Assembly: GCF_009380155.1 (NCBI RefSeq)
Contig: NZ_WHUV01000003.1
Coordinates: 930,001 to 994,000, forward strand
From: Pseudomonas piscis
GTDB taxonomy: Bacteria; Pseudomonadota; Gammaproteobacteria; Pseudomonadales; Pseudomonadaceae
DNA: 64,000 nt
Direction of reading: 5' to 3'
The notes beneath the pieces are model-generated. The model had not been told where the DNA came from and did no database searches. It worked only from the letters and a program-made list of their open reading frames with translations. Shown in pieces: positions 8,128-16,936 of the stretch (the stretch's first letter is position 1; the number at the start of each line of letters is the position of its first letter). The translations under genes and the position numbers were made by a program.

Positions 8128-8295
8128 ATGAGCGCGAAAGCGGAACATGCCGAACCAACTAATGCAGAACTTACCCAGCTCAAGGCCAAGCTCAAGGCCG
8201 GCAAGCTGGCGCCAGAAGACCTCAAGGCCCTGGTCGGCCTGGTAGAGCGTACGGAGAAGGCCGCCAAGCAACTTAGGGCAGCCATAGTCGAGTAA
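8128..8295 (+). CDS. 55-residue helical peptide, unknown; possible scaffold or partner of the HDO
   Basis: A strong ribosome site (GGAGGG, 8115-8120) precedes this ATG, and the next gene follows after 32 bp, so it looks like a real gene at the head of an operon. The peptide is highly charged and Lys/Ala/Leu-rich, with two predicted helices (about residues 12-23 and 27-50: KLAPEDLKALVGLVERTEK). It has no Cys, Trp or signal peptide and ends AAIVE. I do not recognise it. It could be a substrate peptide of the downstream oxidase, a small protein partner, or a regulator; nothing in the sequence decides between these. Confidence 0.7.
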   Translation: MSAKAEHAEPTNAELTQLKAKLKAGKLAPEDLKALVGLVERTEKAAKQLRAAIVE

Positions 8296-8327
8296 CCGAC
8301 GCTAACGTCTTGGAGGGCGGATCAGAA

Positions 8328-10199
8328 ATGGAAATCACTACTCGGAACAATCATGTTGATCTATCTGAACCATTGCGTAGCCCTCCATTTTTAGCGCGAA
8401 GTACCCATGGCGATCATGCGGTGCTGTTATTGGGAAGCCTGGAAGCTCCGATCTCGACGCTGAGCGACAATGCCTCTTTTACCGAGCGCCTGGCCCAGAG
8501 CCTCAACTTATCGATACTGGGCAGTCACTTCAGCGCGGAAGAATTCATCTTGTTGCTCGGCGAGCAATACACCGCCGCCGAAGAGTTTGTATATGGCCAT
8601 CCGATCTGGAGAAAGATCCGCGAGGGTGATCAATCCGCGTTGCATGCCTACATCCTGGAAACCCGACATTACCTGGCTGCCGCCGCTTCCCGGATGTGCC
8701 CTGCTGTCAGCCCGGGTATCGGCTTGTCACCGATCACCCTGATGCTCTCCAGGCATGCCCTGGAGGAATGGGATCACGCGCGGTTCTTCAACGAGGCCCT
8801 GGAGCTCATCGGTTGCTCGAACGACGTGGTACGGCTGGCCAGGCCCTTGCCGGCGACCCTGGAGTGGATCCACTTGTCCCGGCACATCGCGGCCATGGGC
8901 GAGTTGGTGTCGGCCGCCTGCTCCGGCTTCATGGAGCATTCCTCGGTGGAGAAAGAAGCCGTGATTGGCTGGCACGACCTGCTGGTGGGCCACAACCTGC
9001 TGAGCCGCATGGCCACCAACAAAGTGCTGGGCCACTTCGCCACCGACCTCGACTACGGGCACTCCGAGAACTGGAAGAAGGCGGTCCGCACCCAGGACTG
9101 TCATCCCGCCTCGGTGGTGGCCAGCGTACTGAACACGGTCTGCAGCCTGAGCGAGATGATCTACCGCTGGTTGTCCGCCCTCGAGCAGGGCTGCGCCAGT
9201 TCCATCGTCACGGCGGCGCAAGTGCTCGCCGAGGATGGCCTGGATCAACCGCTGCGCGATTGCGATTCGCCGCTGGAGGTGGGCATCTTCCAGGGCTTGC
9301 CGGTCTGGCCGGCCAGCGTCATGAGCCTGGTCAACGGCGAACGCTCTGGTGATGACAGCCCTTCGGACATCATCGTCGCTTCCTGTTATGCCCTGGGGCA
9401 CCGGGTGCCACAACTGGCCGCCAACGGCGCGCCGTTCTGCCTGCTGCTGGGGCAGATCCACGAGCAACTGGTCGACAGCCAGGGTGTCGGCGCCGACAGC
9501 ATCGCGGCCATCGAACGGATGACCACGGATTGGCTGGTGTCGGTGGACGGCCATCCTTTATGGCAGCAGATGACCCAGGGGTGCAGCGACGAACTGGTGA
9601 TTGGCTACATGCTGGAGAATTTCCATTACCTGGCCTCGGCCACTCGCCATGTCAGCCCGGCGATTGCCGCCTGCCAGGATGCGCGGATCCGCGAAAACCT
9701 GTTGCAGCACCTGCAGGACGAGCTGACCCATTGCGACATTCTCAAGCCTCGCCTACGGGAGCTGGGAGTCCGGCAGCCTACGGCGATGCGGCCGCTGCCC
9801 ACCACCGCGGCCTTCGTCGGTTACCTCAGCGACCTGGCGCGCCATGACTGGAAGGGCTACCTGATCGGTTCGACCTACCTGCAAAAAAGCTTGAGCGAAT
9901 GCCGCGGCGATGATCGCCACATGAAGTTCTATTCCCGGGTTTCGGCCAACAATCCCCGTTGCGCCGCGCTGCTGGGGGCCATGGCGGCCCACGATGAGCT
10001 GGATGATGAACTGGGCCATGACTTGCGACCCTCACGCAATATCCAGTACCTGCTGGCACGGGGCGAGGTGAGTCGCGATTCCGTGACGCGGGCGGCGATC
10101 CTGCCGTCGCTGGCCTGGAGTTTCCTGGATGGCATTCGCGCCCATTACTGCACCGGCAAGGATTCGGTCCTGCAGCGCCAGGCCTGGAGTGCAAGATGA
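8328..10199 (+). CDS. tandem haem-oxygenase-like (HDO-type) protein, putative iron-dependent oxidase
   Basis: This 623-residue protein contains two related helical domains. Each has the ExxH pairs seen in haem-oxygenase-like diiron oxidases: Glu111/His114 (ILETRHYLAAA) and Glu147/His150 (LEEWDHARFF) in domain 1, Glu430/His433 (MLENFHYLASA) and Glu465/His468 (LQDELTHCDIL) in domain 2. The shared GHPxW segments (about 90 and 408) confirm the duplication. Domain 1 keeps acidic residues before GHPIW but lacks the C-terminal HDELDDE motif (555-561) present in domain 2. Family members use iron and O2 for N-oxygenation, desaturation or C-C cleavage; the substrate here is unknown. ATG 8328 was chosen for its spacing from GGAGGG at 8312-8317. 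It overlaps the next gene by 4 bp. Confidence 0.78.
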   Translation: MEITTRNNHVDLSEPLRSPPFLARSTHGDHAVLLLGSLEAPISTLSDNASFTERLAQSLNLSILGSHFSAEEFILLLGEQYTAAEEFVYGHPIWRKIREGDQSALHAYILETRHYLAAAASRMCPAVSPGIGLSPITLMLSRHALEEWDHARFFNEALELIGCSNDVVRLARPLPATLEWIHLSRHIAAMGELVSAACSGFMEHSSVEKEAVIGWHDLLVGHNLLSRMATNKVLGHFATDLDYGHSENWKKAVRTQDCHPASVVASVLNTVCSLSEMIYRWLSALEQGCASSIVTAAQVLAEDGLDQPLRDCDSPLEVGIFQGLPVWPASVMSLVNGERSGDDSPSDIIVASCYALGHRVPQLAANGAPFCLLLGQIHEQLVDSQGVGADSIAAIERMTTDWLVSVDGHPLWQQMTQGCSDELVIGYMLENFHYLASATRHVSPAIAACQDARIRENLLQHLQDELTHCDILKPRLRELGVRQPTAMRPLPTTAAFVGYLSDLARHDWKGYLIGSTYLQKSLSECRGDDRHMKFYSRVSANNPRCAALLGAMAAHDELDDELGHDLRPSRNIQYLLARGEVSRDSVTRAAILPSLAWSFLDGIRAHYCTGKDSVLQRQAWSAR

Positions 10200-11092
10200 A
10201 CCGGCCCTACTTCCAGACGGTGCAGCCCCTGGCGCGCCTGCATGAGCTGCTGTTCGAGGAGCAGGACTTCGACGCCCTGGCCAGGCGCCTGCCGGAGCCG
10301 CGCATGTCGCTGGCGATGTGGCGCGATGTGCTGCACAGCGAGTTGCTGGCGCTGTTTCGCTGGGCGCTGATCCGCGCCAAGGAGGACCTGGGCCAGGCGC
10401 AGGTCCAGGCCTACGGCGAGGAGGTCCTGTGCCTGTTGCCTTACTACGGTTTTTGCCTGCATGCCATTCGCCGCGCCGTGCCATTCGCCTTGATGGGCAT
10501 TCCCACCACGGTGTCGGTACGCGATGACCGTTATCCGGAGGCCAGCGCAGTGATCGCCGAATTGGCGAGCCTGCTGCAGGTGCAGGAGCTGCTGCGCGTC
10601 AGCGACCAGCCCTCGGCGAGCCTGGCCAGGCAGTTCCAGGGGCGGGACGGGCTGATCGTCCTCACTGGCAAGCAGTCCACCTATGCCAGCTTGCGCAGTC
10701 GTTATCCGCAGGCGCGAATCATGGGGGCGACGGGCTGTTGTGCGGTGGTCCTGGCGGCGGCTGAAGAGCCGGCGCGGCAGATCGAAAAACAGCGCATGCA
10801 AGGCCGACTTTCAGTTAGTTGCAGCAATCACGGGCATACCGTGCTGGTAGAAGCGCTGGCCCCTGGGGCGGCGGTGCTGGCCGTCGATGGCAGCCGGCCG
10901 ACGACCCGGCCTCGTGTGGAGGACGTCCTCGGGCAGTTGCATCCGTCCATAGTGCTGGCGCCTTCGGCTGCGGACCTGCCCGACGACCTGGGAGGCTACA
11001 GCCTGTTGGCATGGGAGGAGGCCGCGACGGCCAGTCTCGATGGTTTCGGGCGGGACCCTCTGGGCGGCTGGCCCGGAGACTACCGGATTTGA
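10196..11092 (+). CDS. short aldehyde-dehydrogenase-like protein (putative reductase/dehydrogenase partner)
   Basis: This 298-residue protein is translationally coupled (ATGA) to the HDO gene. It is not a clear member of a family I know. Its central part reads like an aldehyde-dehydrogenase/acyl-CoA-reductase Rossmann region: VPFALMGIPTTVSV, then LIVLTGKQSTYASLR resembling the FTGS segment, then MGATGCCAVVL. A later SCSNHGHTVLVE segment puts Cys209 where the catalytic Cys of ALDHs would fall. It is much shorter than the usual 450-500 residues and lacks obvious later motifs. A role as a short acyl/aldehyde redox partner or a degenerate carrier-binding protein is inference. Confidence 0.55.
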   Translation: MNRPYFQTVQPLARLHELLFEEQDFDALARRLPEPRMSLAMWRDVLHSELLALFRWALIRAKEDLGQAQVQAYGEEVLCLLPYYGFCLHAIRRAVPFALMGIPTTVSVRDDRYPEASAVIAELASLLQVQELLRVSDQPSASLARQFQGRDGLIVLTGKQSTYASLRSRYPQARIMGATGCCAVVLAAAEEPARQIEKQRMQGRLSVSCSNHGHTVLVEALAPGAAVLAVDGSRPTTRPRVEDVLGQLHPSIVLAPSAADLPDDLGGYSLLAWEEAATASLDGFGRDPLGGWPGDYRI

Positions 11093-11210
11093 GGTGGCGT
11101 TGGATGGGCAAGGATGATCCATCAAATCTTGAGATGTAGAGCATAAGAAACATTCGTTGGATTGATCATTCGCCCAGGCAGACACTGTCGTCATCCTACA
11201 GGAGGACAAG

Positions 11211-11429
11211 ATGATGAAAGGTCAAAAGGGTTATCTGTTGGTCCAGTCGTTCCACGGCTTCTCGCTCGCGGCCTTGTGGCACAAGGTCGCGCGCTGGTAC
11301 GTCCTGGGTCATGAGCGACGGATGCTGGCGGGCTTGAACGATGAGGCGCTCAAGGACATCGGCTTGTCCCGGGCGGATGTGGAGCATGAACGGGCGCGGC
11401 CGTTCTGGGACGATCCGTTGTTGAAATGA
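11211..11429 (+). CDS. DUF1127 small protein
   Basis: This 72-residue protein has the DUF1127 core near its C-terminus: WYVLGHERRMLAGLNDEALKDIGLSRADV, shown here only by its ends WYVLGHERRML and LKDIGLSRADV. A strong AGGAGG ribosome site precedes the ATG (a second ATG follows at 11214). DUF1127 proteins are small Arg-rich proteins; some modulate RNA turnover or phosphate metabolism in alphaproteobacteria. It is 118 bp downstream of the ALDH-like gene in the same direction, so it may be cotranscribed or separate. Confidence 0.8.
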   Translation: MMKGQKGYLLVQSFHGFSLAALWHKVARWYVLGHERRMLAGLNDEALKDIGLSRADVEHERARPFWDDPLLK

Positions 11430-11464
11430 GTGCCCGCCGGTTCGCTGGCCAACGGCGTGCCGTT

Positions 11465-12640
11465 TCAGTGCACAGGTAGTTCGAAAGCGGGCCGCACCAG
11501 GGTTTGTACCCGGTTGCGGCCCTTGCCCTTGGCGTCGTACAGCGCTTCGTCGGCCTGGGATAGCAGGCGCGACAGGTCATAGTCCGGGGCCTGGCTGGTT
11601 ACCACGCCGATACTGACGCTGAGCAGCCCGGGCTCGAGCAACGTCAGGTCGGCGAAGGTCTCGCGGATGCGCTCGGCCACCCGTACCGCCTCTTGCTCAT
11701 CCACTGCTGCCAGCAGGCAGGCGAACTCCTCGCCGCCGATACGGCCGAAGGCGTCATTGGCGCGCAAGGTGCGCACCAATACCTGGCTGAAGGCGATCAG
11801 CGCCTGGTCGCCGGTCTGATGGCCGAAGGCGTCGTTCAGGCGCTTGAAGTGGTCGAGGTCGCACAACAGCAACGCCACTGGTACGCCTCGCCGTTGGCAG
11901 CCGGCCAGCAACCGTTCGCCATTGGCCATGAATGCCCGGCGATTGCCGATCCCCGTCAGGGCATCACAGAAAGCCGCGGCCTTGAAGCGTCGCTCCACTC
12001 GTTCCTTGACCATGGCCAGGGTCACGTAGGCGATGCCGATCACGTAGACCATCGCCTCGAACAGCATGAGGGAAAAGAACGGTACGCCTTCGCCTTGGCC
12101 ATCCAGGGCCTGGGCCAGCCCCAGGCCCTGGTCGATGACGCTGCGCACGACATAAAAGCAGGTATGCAGGATGGTCAGCACCAGGGCCGGTACATAGGCC
12201 ACTTCCAGGCTCCGGCGGCTGCGCCAGAACTCCAGGGCCGTCAGGGTTCCATAACCGCTCACCAGCAACGAATAGGCTGTGACCCGTACCGGCATCGATT
12301 CATGAAAGGCCGGGATCAGGCATAAGGCCAGCCACAGGCCGGCGCCGGCGAGCATGCCGGCTACATGGGGTTCGCGTCCGGCGAAGACCCGCATCGCCGT
12401 CCAGTTCAGGGCCGCGCTGAACAGCAGGACCACGTTGCCGAGCACCACGGGAACCCAGTGTTCTACGTGATGGCGCCAGCTCACCAGGGCCACGCCCAGG
12501 GAAGCCAGCAGCATCATGCCGCCCAGGTAGGCCAGTGGCCGTTCGCGGCTTTCCCGCAACCAGGCGTGCAAGGTCAGCAGGCCCATCAGGAAGAAGATGA
12601 ACACGGATACCACGAGCAAGGTGGGGAGATGCAGCGTCAT
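11465..12640 (-). CDS. membrane-bound diguanylate cyclase (GGDEF)
   Basis: This 391-residue protein has about six hydrophobic segments in residues 1-215, then a GGDEF domain (about 220-385). The active-site motif reads GGEEF in GRIGGEEFACLLA, which is compatible with activity. A RxxD inhibitory site (RAND) lies five residues before it, so feedback inhibition by c-di-GMP is likely. The domain begins with the typical CDALTGIGNRRAF. It would make c-di-GMP from GTP in response to an unknown membrane signal. It is convergent with the DUF1127 gene. Confidence 0.92.
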   Translation of the reverse strand: MTLHLPTLLVVSVFIFFLMGLLTLHAWLRESRERPLAYLGGMMLLASLGVALVSWRHHVEHWVPVVLGNVVLLFSAALNWTAMRVFAGREPHVAGMLAGAGLWLALCLIPAFHESMPVRVTAYSLLVSGYGTLTALEFWRSRRSLEVAYVPALVLTILHTCFYVVRSVIDQGLGLAQALDGQGEGVPFFSLMLFEAMVYVIGIAYVTLAMVKERVERRFKAAAFCDALTGIGNRRAFMANGERLLAGCQRRGVPVALLLCDLDHFKRLNDAFGHQTGDQALIAFSQVLVRTLRANDAFGRIGGEEFACLLAAVDEQEAVRVAERIRETFADLTLLEPGLLSVSIGVVTSQAPDYDLSRLLSQADEALYDAKGKGRNRVQTLVRPAFELPVH

Positions 12641-12901
12641 ATCCTGGTTCTCGTCAGCAAGAGCGGAGCGGAAAACAACCGCCGGTGCGGCTAATTGCCA
12701 TTAATGGGCGCGATTGTAGCCAGAACGGCGACAGGAGGGGGCAGTAACTGGTGCGCTGCAAAGGCGGCGAGTTTGCGCTTGCAGGGCAGTGCGGTGCTAT
12801 CGATGGCTGCCCGGGTCGGTCGGTGTCGCGAAAATGCCCGGCGCCTGGCTATCCAAGTGGGGCGCGGCTGCGTTAGCGTGCGGGCAGACAAGGAGCATCC
12901 C

Positions 12902-14116
12902 ATGACCGCAGCCCATTCCTTTTCCCTCAAGCAGGCTCGTCGACTGGCCTTGGCCGCCCAGGGGTTTGGCGGTCGCCAGCCGCCAGCGGCGATCAAGGCC
13001 GCGCGGCTCAACCAGCAGATAGAGCGCCTGGGCTTGTTGCAGATCGATTCGGTCAATGCCCTGGTGCGCGCCCATTACCTGCCGCTGTTCTCCCGCCTTG
13101 GAAGTTATCCACAGCAGTTGCTGGACCAGGCCGCCTGGAGCCAGGGGCGGCGACGTACCTTGTTCGAATACTGGGGGCACGAGGCGTCGCTGTTGCCGAT
13201 GTCCATGTACCCGCTGATGCGCTGGCGGATGCAGCGGGCCAGCCAGGGCCAGGGCATCTATTCGCAGCTGGCGCGTTTTGGCCACGAACACCAGGCGACC
13301 ATCGGCCGGGTCCTGGCCGCCGTCCAGGAACGAGGCGCGCTGGGCGCCGGCAGCCTGTCTACCCGTGAGGAGCGGGCGGGCCCATGGTGGGACTGGAGCG
13401 CAGAGAAGCATGCCTTGGAGTGGCTGTTCGCCGCCGGGGAAGTGACGGTGGCCGGGCGTCGTGGTTTCGAGCGCCTGTACGATTTGCCGGAGCGGGTGAT
13501 TCCCCAGGCGATTCTCTGCCAGCCGCTGCCGGACGAGGCCCAGGCCCAGCGCCGACTGCTGTTGCAGGCGGCGCGGGCCCTGGGCGTGGCCACGGAAAAG
13601 GACCTGCGCGATTACTTTCGCCTCGATCCGGCGGACAGCCGTGCCCGGCTGGGCGAATTGCTCGAAGACGGCCAGTTGCTGGCCTGCCAGGTTCAGGATT
13701 GGCGCCAGCCAGCCTATTGCCTGCCCGAGGCCAAGGTGCCGCGCAAGGTCGCTGCCAGTGCCTTGCTGTCGCCCTTCGACTCGCTGATCTGGGAGCGCAG
13801 CCGCACCGAGCGTCTGTTCGATTTCCGCTATCGGCTGGAGATCTACACACCGCAGCACAAGCGGGTCTATGGCTACTACGTGCTGCCGTTCCTGCATGAC
13901 GAGCGTATCGCCGCGCGGGTCGATCTGCGGGCGGAGCGGGTCCAGGGGCGCCTGGCGGTGCATGCGGTGCACGAGGAAACCCCAGGCCTGGACGAGCAGG
14001 GCATCCAGGCCCTGGCCGGGCAACTGCGGCAGATGGCGGATTGGTTGGGGCTGGCGGATATCCAGCTCAATTGTCAGCGCGAGGGGGCACGACGTTTGCG
14101 CCAGGTCCTGGCCTGA
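12902..14116 (+). CDS. YcaQ/AlkX-family winged-helix DNA glycosylase
   Basis: This 404-residue protein belongs to the HTH_42 (YcaQ/AlkZ) family of DNA glycosylases that unhook interstrand crosslinks and remove alkylated bases. The segment LGLLQIDSVNALVRAHYL contains a Gln-x-Asp triplet (QID), the catalytic signature of the YcaQ-like branch as opposed to QxQ of AlkZ. Downstream wing segments include EYWGHEASLLP, and LSPFDSLIWERSRTERLFDF, typical of the family. Start 12902 is preceded by AAGGAG. It is a stand-alone gene. Confidence 0.85.
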   Translation: MTAAHSFSLKQARRLALAAQGFGGRQPPAAIKAARLNQQIERLGLLQIDSVNALVRAHYLPLFSRLGSYPQQLLDQAAWSQGRRRTLFEYWGHEASLLPMSMYPLMRWRMQRASQGQGIYSQLARFGHEHQATIGRVLAAVQERGALGAGSLSTREERAGPWWDWSAEKHALEWLFAAGEVTVAGRRGFERLYDLPERVIPQAILCQPLPDEAQAQRRLLLQAARALGVATEKDLRDYFRLDPADSRARLGELLEDGQLLACQVQDWRQPAYCLPEAKVPRKVAASALLSPFDSLIWERSRTERLFDFRYRLEIYTPQHKRVYGYYVLPFLHDERIAARVDLRAERVQGRLAVHAVHEETPGLDEQGIQALAGQLRQMADWLGLADIQLNCQREGARRLRQVLA

Positions 14117-14155
14117 GCGCCGCGCGCCATGGCTGGCGCGGCGCTGTGATCGAGC

Positions 14156-15502
14156 CTAGCGCTTGACCTGCTTCAGTGTCTCGGCGATCAGAAATGCCAG
14201 TTCCAGCGACTGGTCGGCGTTCATCCGCGGGTCGCAGTGGGTGTGGTAGCGGTCCGACAGGCCATCTTCGGTGATGGGGCGGGCGCCGCCGATGCATTCG
14301 GTGACGTTCTGCCCGGTCATTTCGATATGGATGCCGCCGGCATAGCTGCCTTCGGCCTGGTGCACCTGGAAGAACTCCTTGACCTCGGTGAGGATCTGCG
14401 CGAAATCACGGGTCTTGTAGCCGCTGCTGGCCTTGATGGTGTTGCCGTGCATCGGATCTGAACTCCAGAGCACCCGCTTGCCTTCGCTTTCCACCGCGCG
14501 GATCAGCCGTGGCAGGTGGTCGCCGACCTTGTTGGCGCCCATGCGCACGATCAGGTTGAGCCGGCCCGGGTCGTTGTCCGGGTTGAGGATGTCGATCAGG
14601 CGGATCAGCTCGTCGCTGTTCATGCTGGGGCCGACCTTGACCCCGATCGGGTTGTTCACCCCGCGCAGGAATTCCACATGGGCGCCATCGAGTTGCCGGG
14701 TACGGTCGCCGATCCACAGCATGTGCGCCGAGCAGTCGTAGTAGTCGTTGGTCAGGCTGTCGCGCCGAACGAAGGCTTGTTCATAGTTGAGCAGCAGCGC
14801 TTCGTGGGCGGTGAAGAAGCTGGTCTCGCGCAGTTGCGGCGAGCTGTCCAGGCCGCAGGCGCGCATGAAAGCCAGGGTTTCATCGATGCGATCGGCCAGT
14901 TGGCTGTACTTTTCGGCCAGGGCCGAGTTGGCGATGAAGTCCAGGTTCCACTTGTGCACCTGGTGCAGGTCGGCGAAACCGCCCTGGGCGAAGGCGCGCA
15001 GCAGGTTGAGGGTGGCTGTGGCCTGGTGGTAGGACTGCAGCAGGCGCTCCGGGTCCGGTACCCGGCTCTTTTCATCGAAACCTATGCCATTGACGATATC
15101 GCCACGGTAGGCGGGCAGGGTCACGCCGTTGACCGTCTCGTCGTTAGCCGAGCGTGGCTTGGCGAACTGGCCAGCCATGCGCCCGACCTTGACCACCGGG
15201 CAACCGGCGGCAAAGGTCATGACGATGGCCATCTGCAGCAGCACCTTGAAGGTGTCGCGGATCTTCGCCGCGGAGAACTCGGCGAAACTCTCGGCGCAAT
15301 CCCCGCCTTGCAGCAGGAAGGCCCGGCCCTGGGTGACTTCGGCGAACTGGCGGCGCAACTCCCGGGCCTCCCCGGCGAATACCAGGGGCGGATAGCTGGC
15401 CAGGGTCTGCTCGACCTTGAGCAGGTGTGCCGCGTCGGGGTAGTGGGGTTGTTGCTGGATCGGCAGGGCGCGCCAGCTGTCGGGGCTCCAGGGTTGGCTC
15501 AT
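14156..15502 (-). CDS. class II 3-deoxy-7-phosphoheptulonate (DAHP) synthase
   Basis: This 448-residue protein is a plant-type (class II) DAHP synthase, condensing phosphoenolpyruvate and erythrose 4-phosphate in the first step of the shikimate pathway. Diagnostic segments are FLLQGGDCAESFAEF, GRMAGQFAKPRS, and near the end MTGQNVTECIGG and YHTHCDPRMNADQSLELAF, which supply metal and PEP ligands. The start MSQPWSPDSWR at 15502 matches the family; the open frame continues 15 codons upstream without need. An orthologue lies close to cysB in P. aeruginosa. Confidence 0.95.
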   Translation of the reverse strand: MSQPWSPDSWRALPIQQQPHYPDAAHLLKVEQTLASYPPLVFAGEARELRRQFAEVTQGRAFLLQGGDCAESFAEFSAAKIRDTFKVLLQMAIVMTFAAGCPVVKVGRMAGQFAKPRSANDETVNGVTLPAYRGDIVNGIGFDEKSRVPDPERLLQSYHQATATLNLLRAFAQGGFADLHQVHKWNLDFIANSALAEKYSQLADRIDETLAFMRACGLDSSPQLRETSFFTAHEALLLNYEQAFVRRDSLTNDYYDCSAHMLWIGDRTRQLDGAHVEFLRGVNNPIGVKVGPSMNSDELIRLIDILNPDNDPGRLNLIVRMGANKVGDHLPRLIRAVESEGKRVLWSSDPMHGNTIKASSGYKTRDFAQILTEVKEFFQVHQAEGSYAGGIHIEMTGQNVTECIGGARPITEDGLSDRYHTHCDPRMNADQSLELAFLIAETLKQVKR

Positions 15503-15662
15503 CGCAGACTCGAATGCTTTACGTTGGGATGGGCATGTTAGCAGCAAATTAGTGCGTGACCTGTTCCTGCGCCTTGGTCGACAATCGCGCCTTTGCCCTC
15601 GCTACCGAGCGGCAGGTTTAGCGCCCTGGCAAGGTTCCCGGCCCGGGCGACGAGGAGATGAA

Positions 15663-16418
15663 ATGACTGAGGAACGCGTCGAACGCGTACTGGCCGAGGT
15701 TCACGACGAGTTCGGCATGATCCGGGTCCTGGAAGTGGCCGATTACCGCTTCCTCGAATTCGGTGAGGCCATCGAGCAAAGTTGCGTGTTCACTGCCGAC
15801 CCCAGCTGGCTGGAGTACGACTACACCCGGGCCATGCTGATCGGCGCGCTGTGCCATGACGCACCGGAGAGCGCGCTGTTTCTTGGGCTTGGCGCCGGCA
15901 CCCTGACCCAGGCGTGCCTGAAGTTCTTGCCCCTGGAGGACGTCGAGGCCATCGAGCTGCGTCCGGACGTGCCGCGCCTGGCCATCCAATACCTGGGGCT
16001 GGACGATGATCCGCGTCTATATATAAGGATCGGCGATGCCTTGGAGCTGCTGGAAAGCGCCGAGCCCGCCGACCTGATCTTCGTCGACCTGTATACCGAT
16101 GTTGGACCGGGCGTCGGGCACCTGGCCTGGGGGTTCCTGGAAAACTGCCAGAAGCGTCTCAATCCGGGTGGCTGGCTGGTGATCAACCAATGGGCCACCG
16201 ATGACGGCAAGCCCCTGGGCGCCGCATTGCTGCGTGGCCTCTATCACCGCCACTATTGGGAGCTGCCGGTGAAGGAGGGCAATGTGATCCTGATCGTCCC
16301 GGCCGACCTGGAACAGGAGCTGGACATGCCGGGCCTGGTCGCCCGGGCCGAGGCCCTGGCACCGCGCCTGGGGTACTCGTTGCAGTCGTTGATCAAGGAC
16401 ATCCGGCCCGCTACCTGA
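15663..16418 (+). CDS. spermidine synthase-like SAM-dependent methyltransferase-fold protein
   Basis: This 251-residue protein has a Rossmann fold of the spermidine-synthase/methyltransferase class. The SAM-binding loop is visible as ALFLGLGAGTL (about residues 70-80), followed by VEAIELRPDV and then LIFVDLYTD. It lacks the N-terminal beta-domain length of true spermidine synthases, so its substrate is uncertain. ATG 15663 is preceded by GAGGAG. It is divergent from the DAHP synthase and ends about 0.5 kb before deaD. Confidence 0.8.
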   Translation: MTEERVERVLAEVHDEFGMIRVLEVADYRFLEFGEAIEQSCVFTADPSWLEYDYTRAMLIGALCHDAPESALFLGLGAGTLTQACLKFLPLEDVEAIELRPDVPRLAIQYLGLDDDPRLYIRIGDALELLESAEPADLIFVDLYTDVGPGVGHLAWGFLENCQKRLNPGGWLVINQWATDDGKPLGAALLRGLYHRHYWELPVKEGNVILIVPADLEQELDMPGLVARAEALAPRLGYSLQSLIKDIRPAT

Positions 16419-16713
16419 GCGGACGCGCCCGGCAGCGCTGGCGGCCAGGCTGGCCGGGTCGACAAGTATCGGTGTACTTGCATCGCGCAAGTGGCACCGT
16501 GGCCCGGGAGATCCGGACGCCATTCTCTGCAGCAGGCGAGGCAGTTTGCCGCAGTAGCTTGGCGTCACGAGGTGAACCGTTTAAGCCAGGGGCCCGAATA
16601 CGCTTGGGTTCGAGCCCGATGGCCGGCCTTCCGAAACGGCGCAAAGCCTGTGGTAGTCGGGGGTTTGGCGGATTTTTCCGACAAAAAAAACTCCCTTTTT
16701 TGAGTAATTCCGG

Positions 16714-16936
16714 TATAGTGCGCGCCGGCCTTTAGCAGGGCCTCGTTTAGGTAACGCATTTCCCCGAAGTCAGCTTCGGCTGCTTGTCCGCTTCGCGGAC
16801 TATCCTTGACGTTCATTTCTTTCAATCGTTTTCGCAAATCCCCGCCGACAAAGCTGCCAGGGTGACTCATCGAGTCTTACACGGCATGCGCAGCTTTGGA
16901 GCATGGGTCTTTGCGGATGCACTTAGAGGCAGACCC
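16714..16936 (+). promoter_or_regulatory. putative promoter and long 5' leader of deaD
   Basis: The 518-bp gap before deaD contains a -10-like TATAGT (16714-16719) after an A/T-rich tract, then about 210 bp of untranslated leader. Two adjacent small hairpins are seen: CCGAAG-TCAG-CTTCGG (16764-16779) and GTCCGC-TTC-GCGGAC (16786-16800). A long structured leader is a known feature of cold-shock helicase mRNAs. I see no protein gene in 16419-16936. Confidence 0.5.

Noticed and set aside
8128..8295. Classical lanthipeptide-type precursor
   Set aside because: No Cys and hardly any Ser/Thr in the peptide, no leader-cleavage site, and no lanthionine synthetase or protease nearby. A scaffold or partner role remains open and is reported as a finding.
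16565..16870. Minus-strand open frame of 101 residues across the deaD leader
   Set aside because: It runs through the deaD promoter and hairpins, shows no ribosome site or recognisable domain, and is probably chance.
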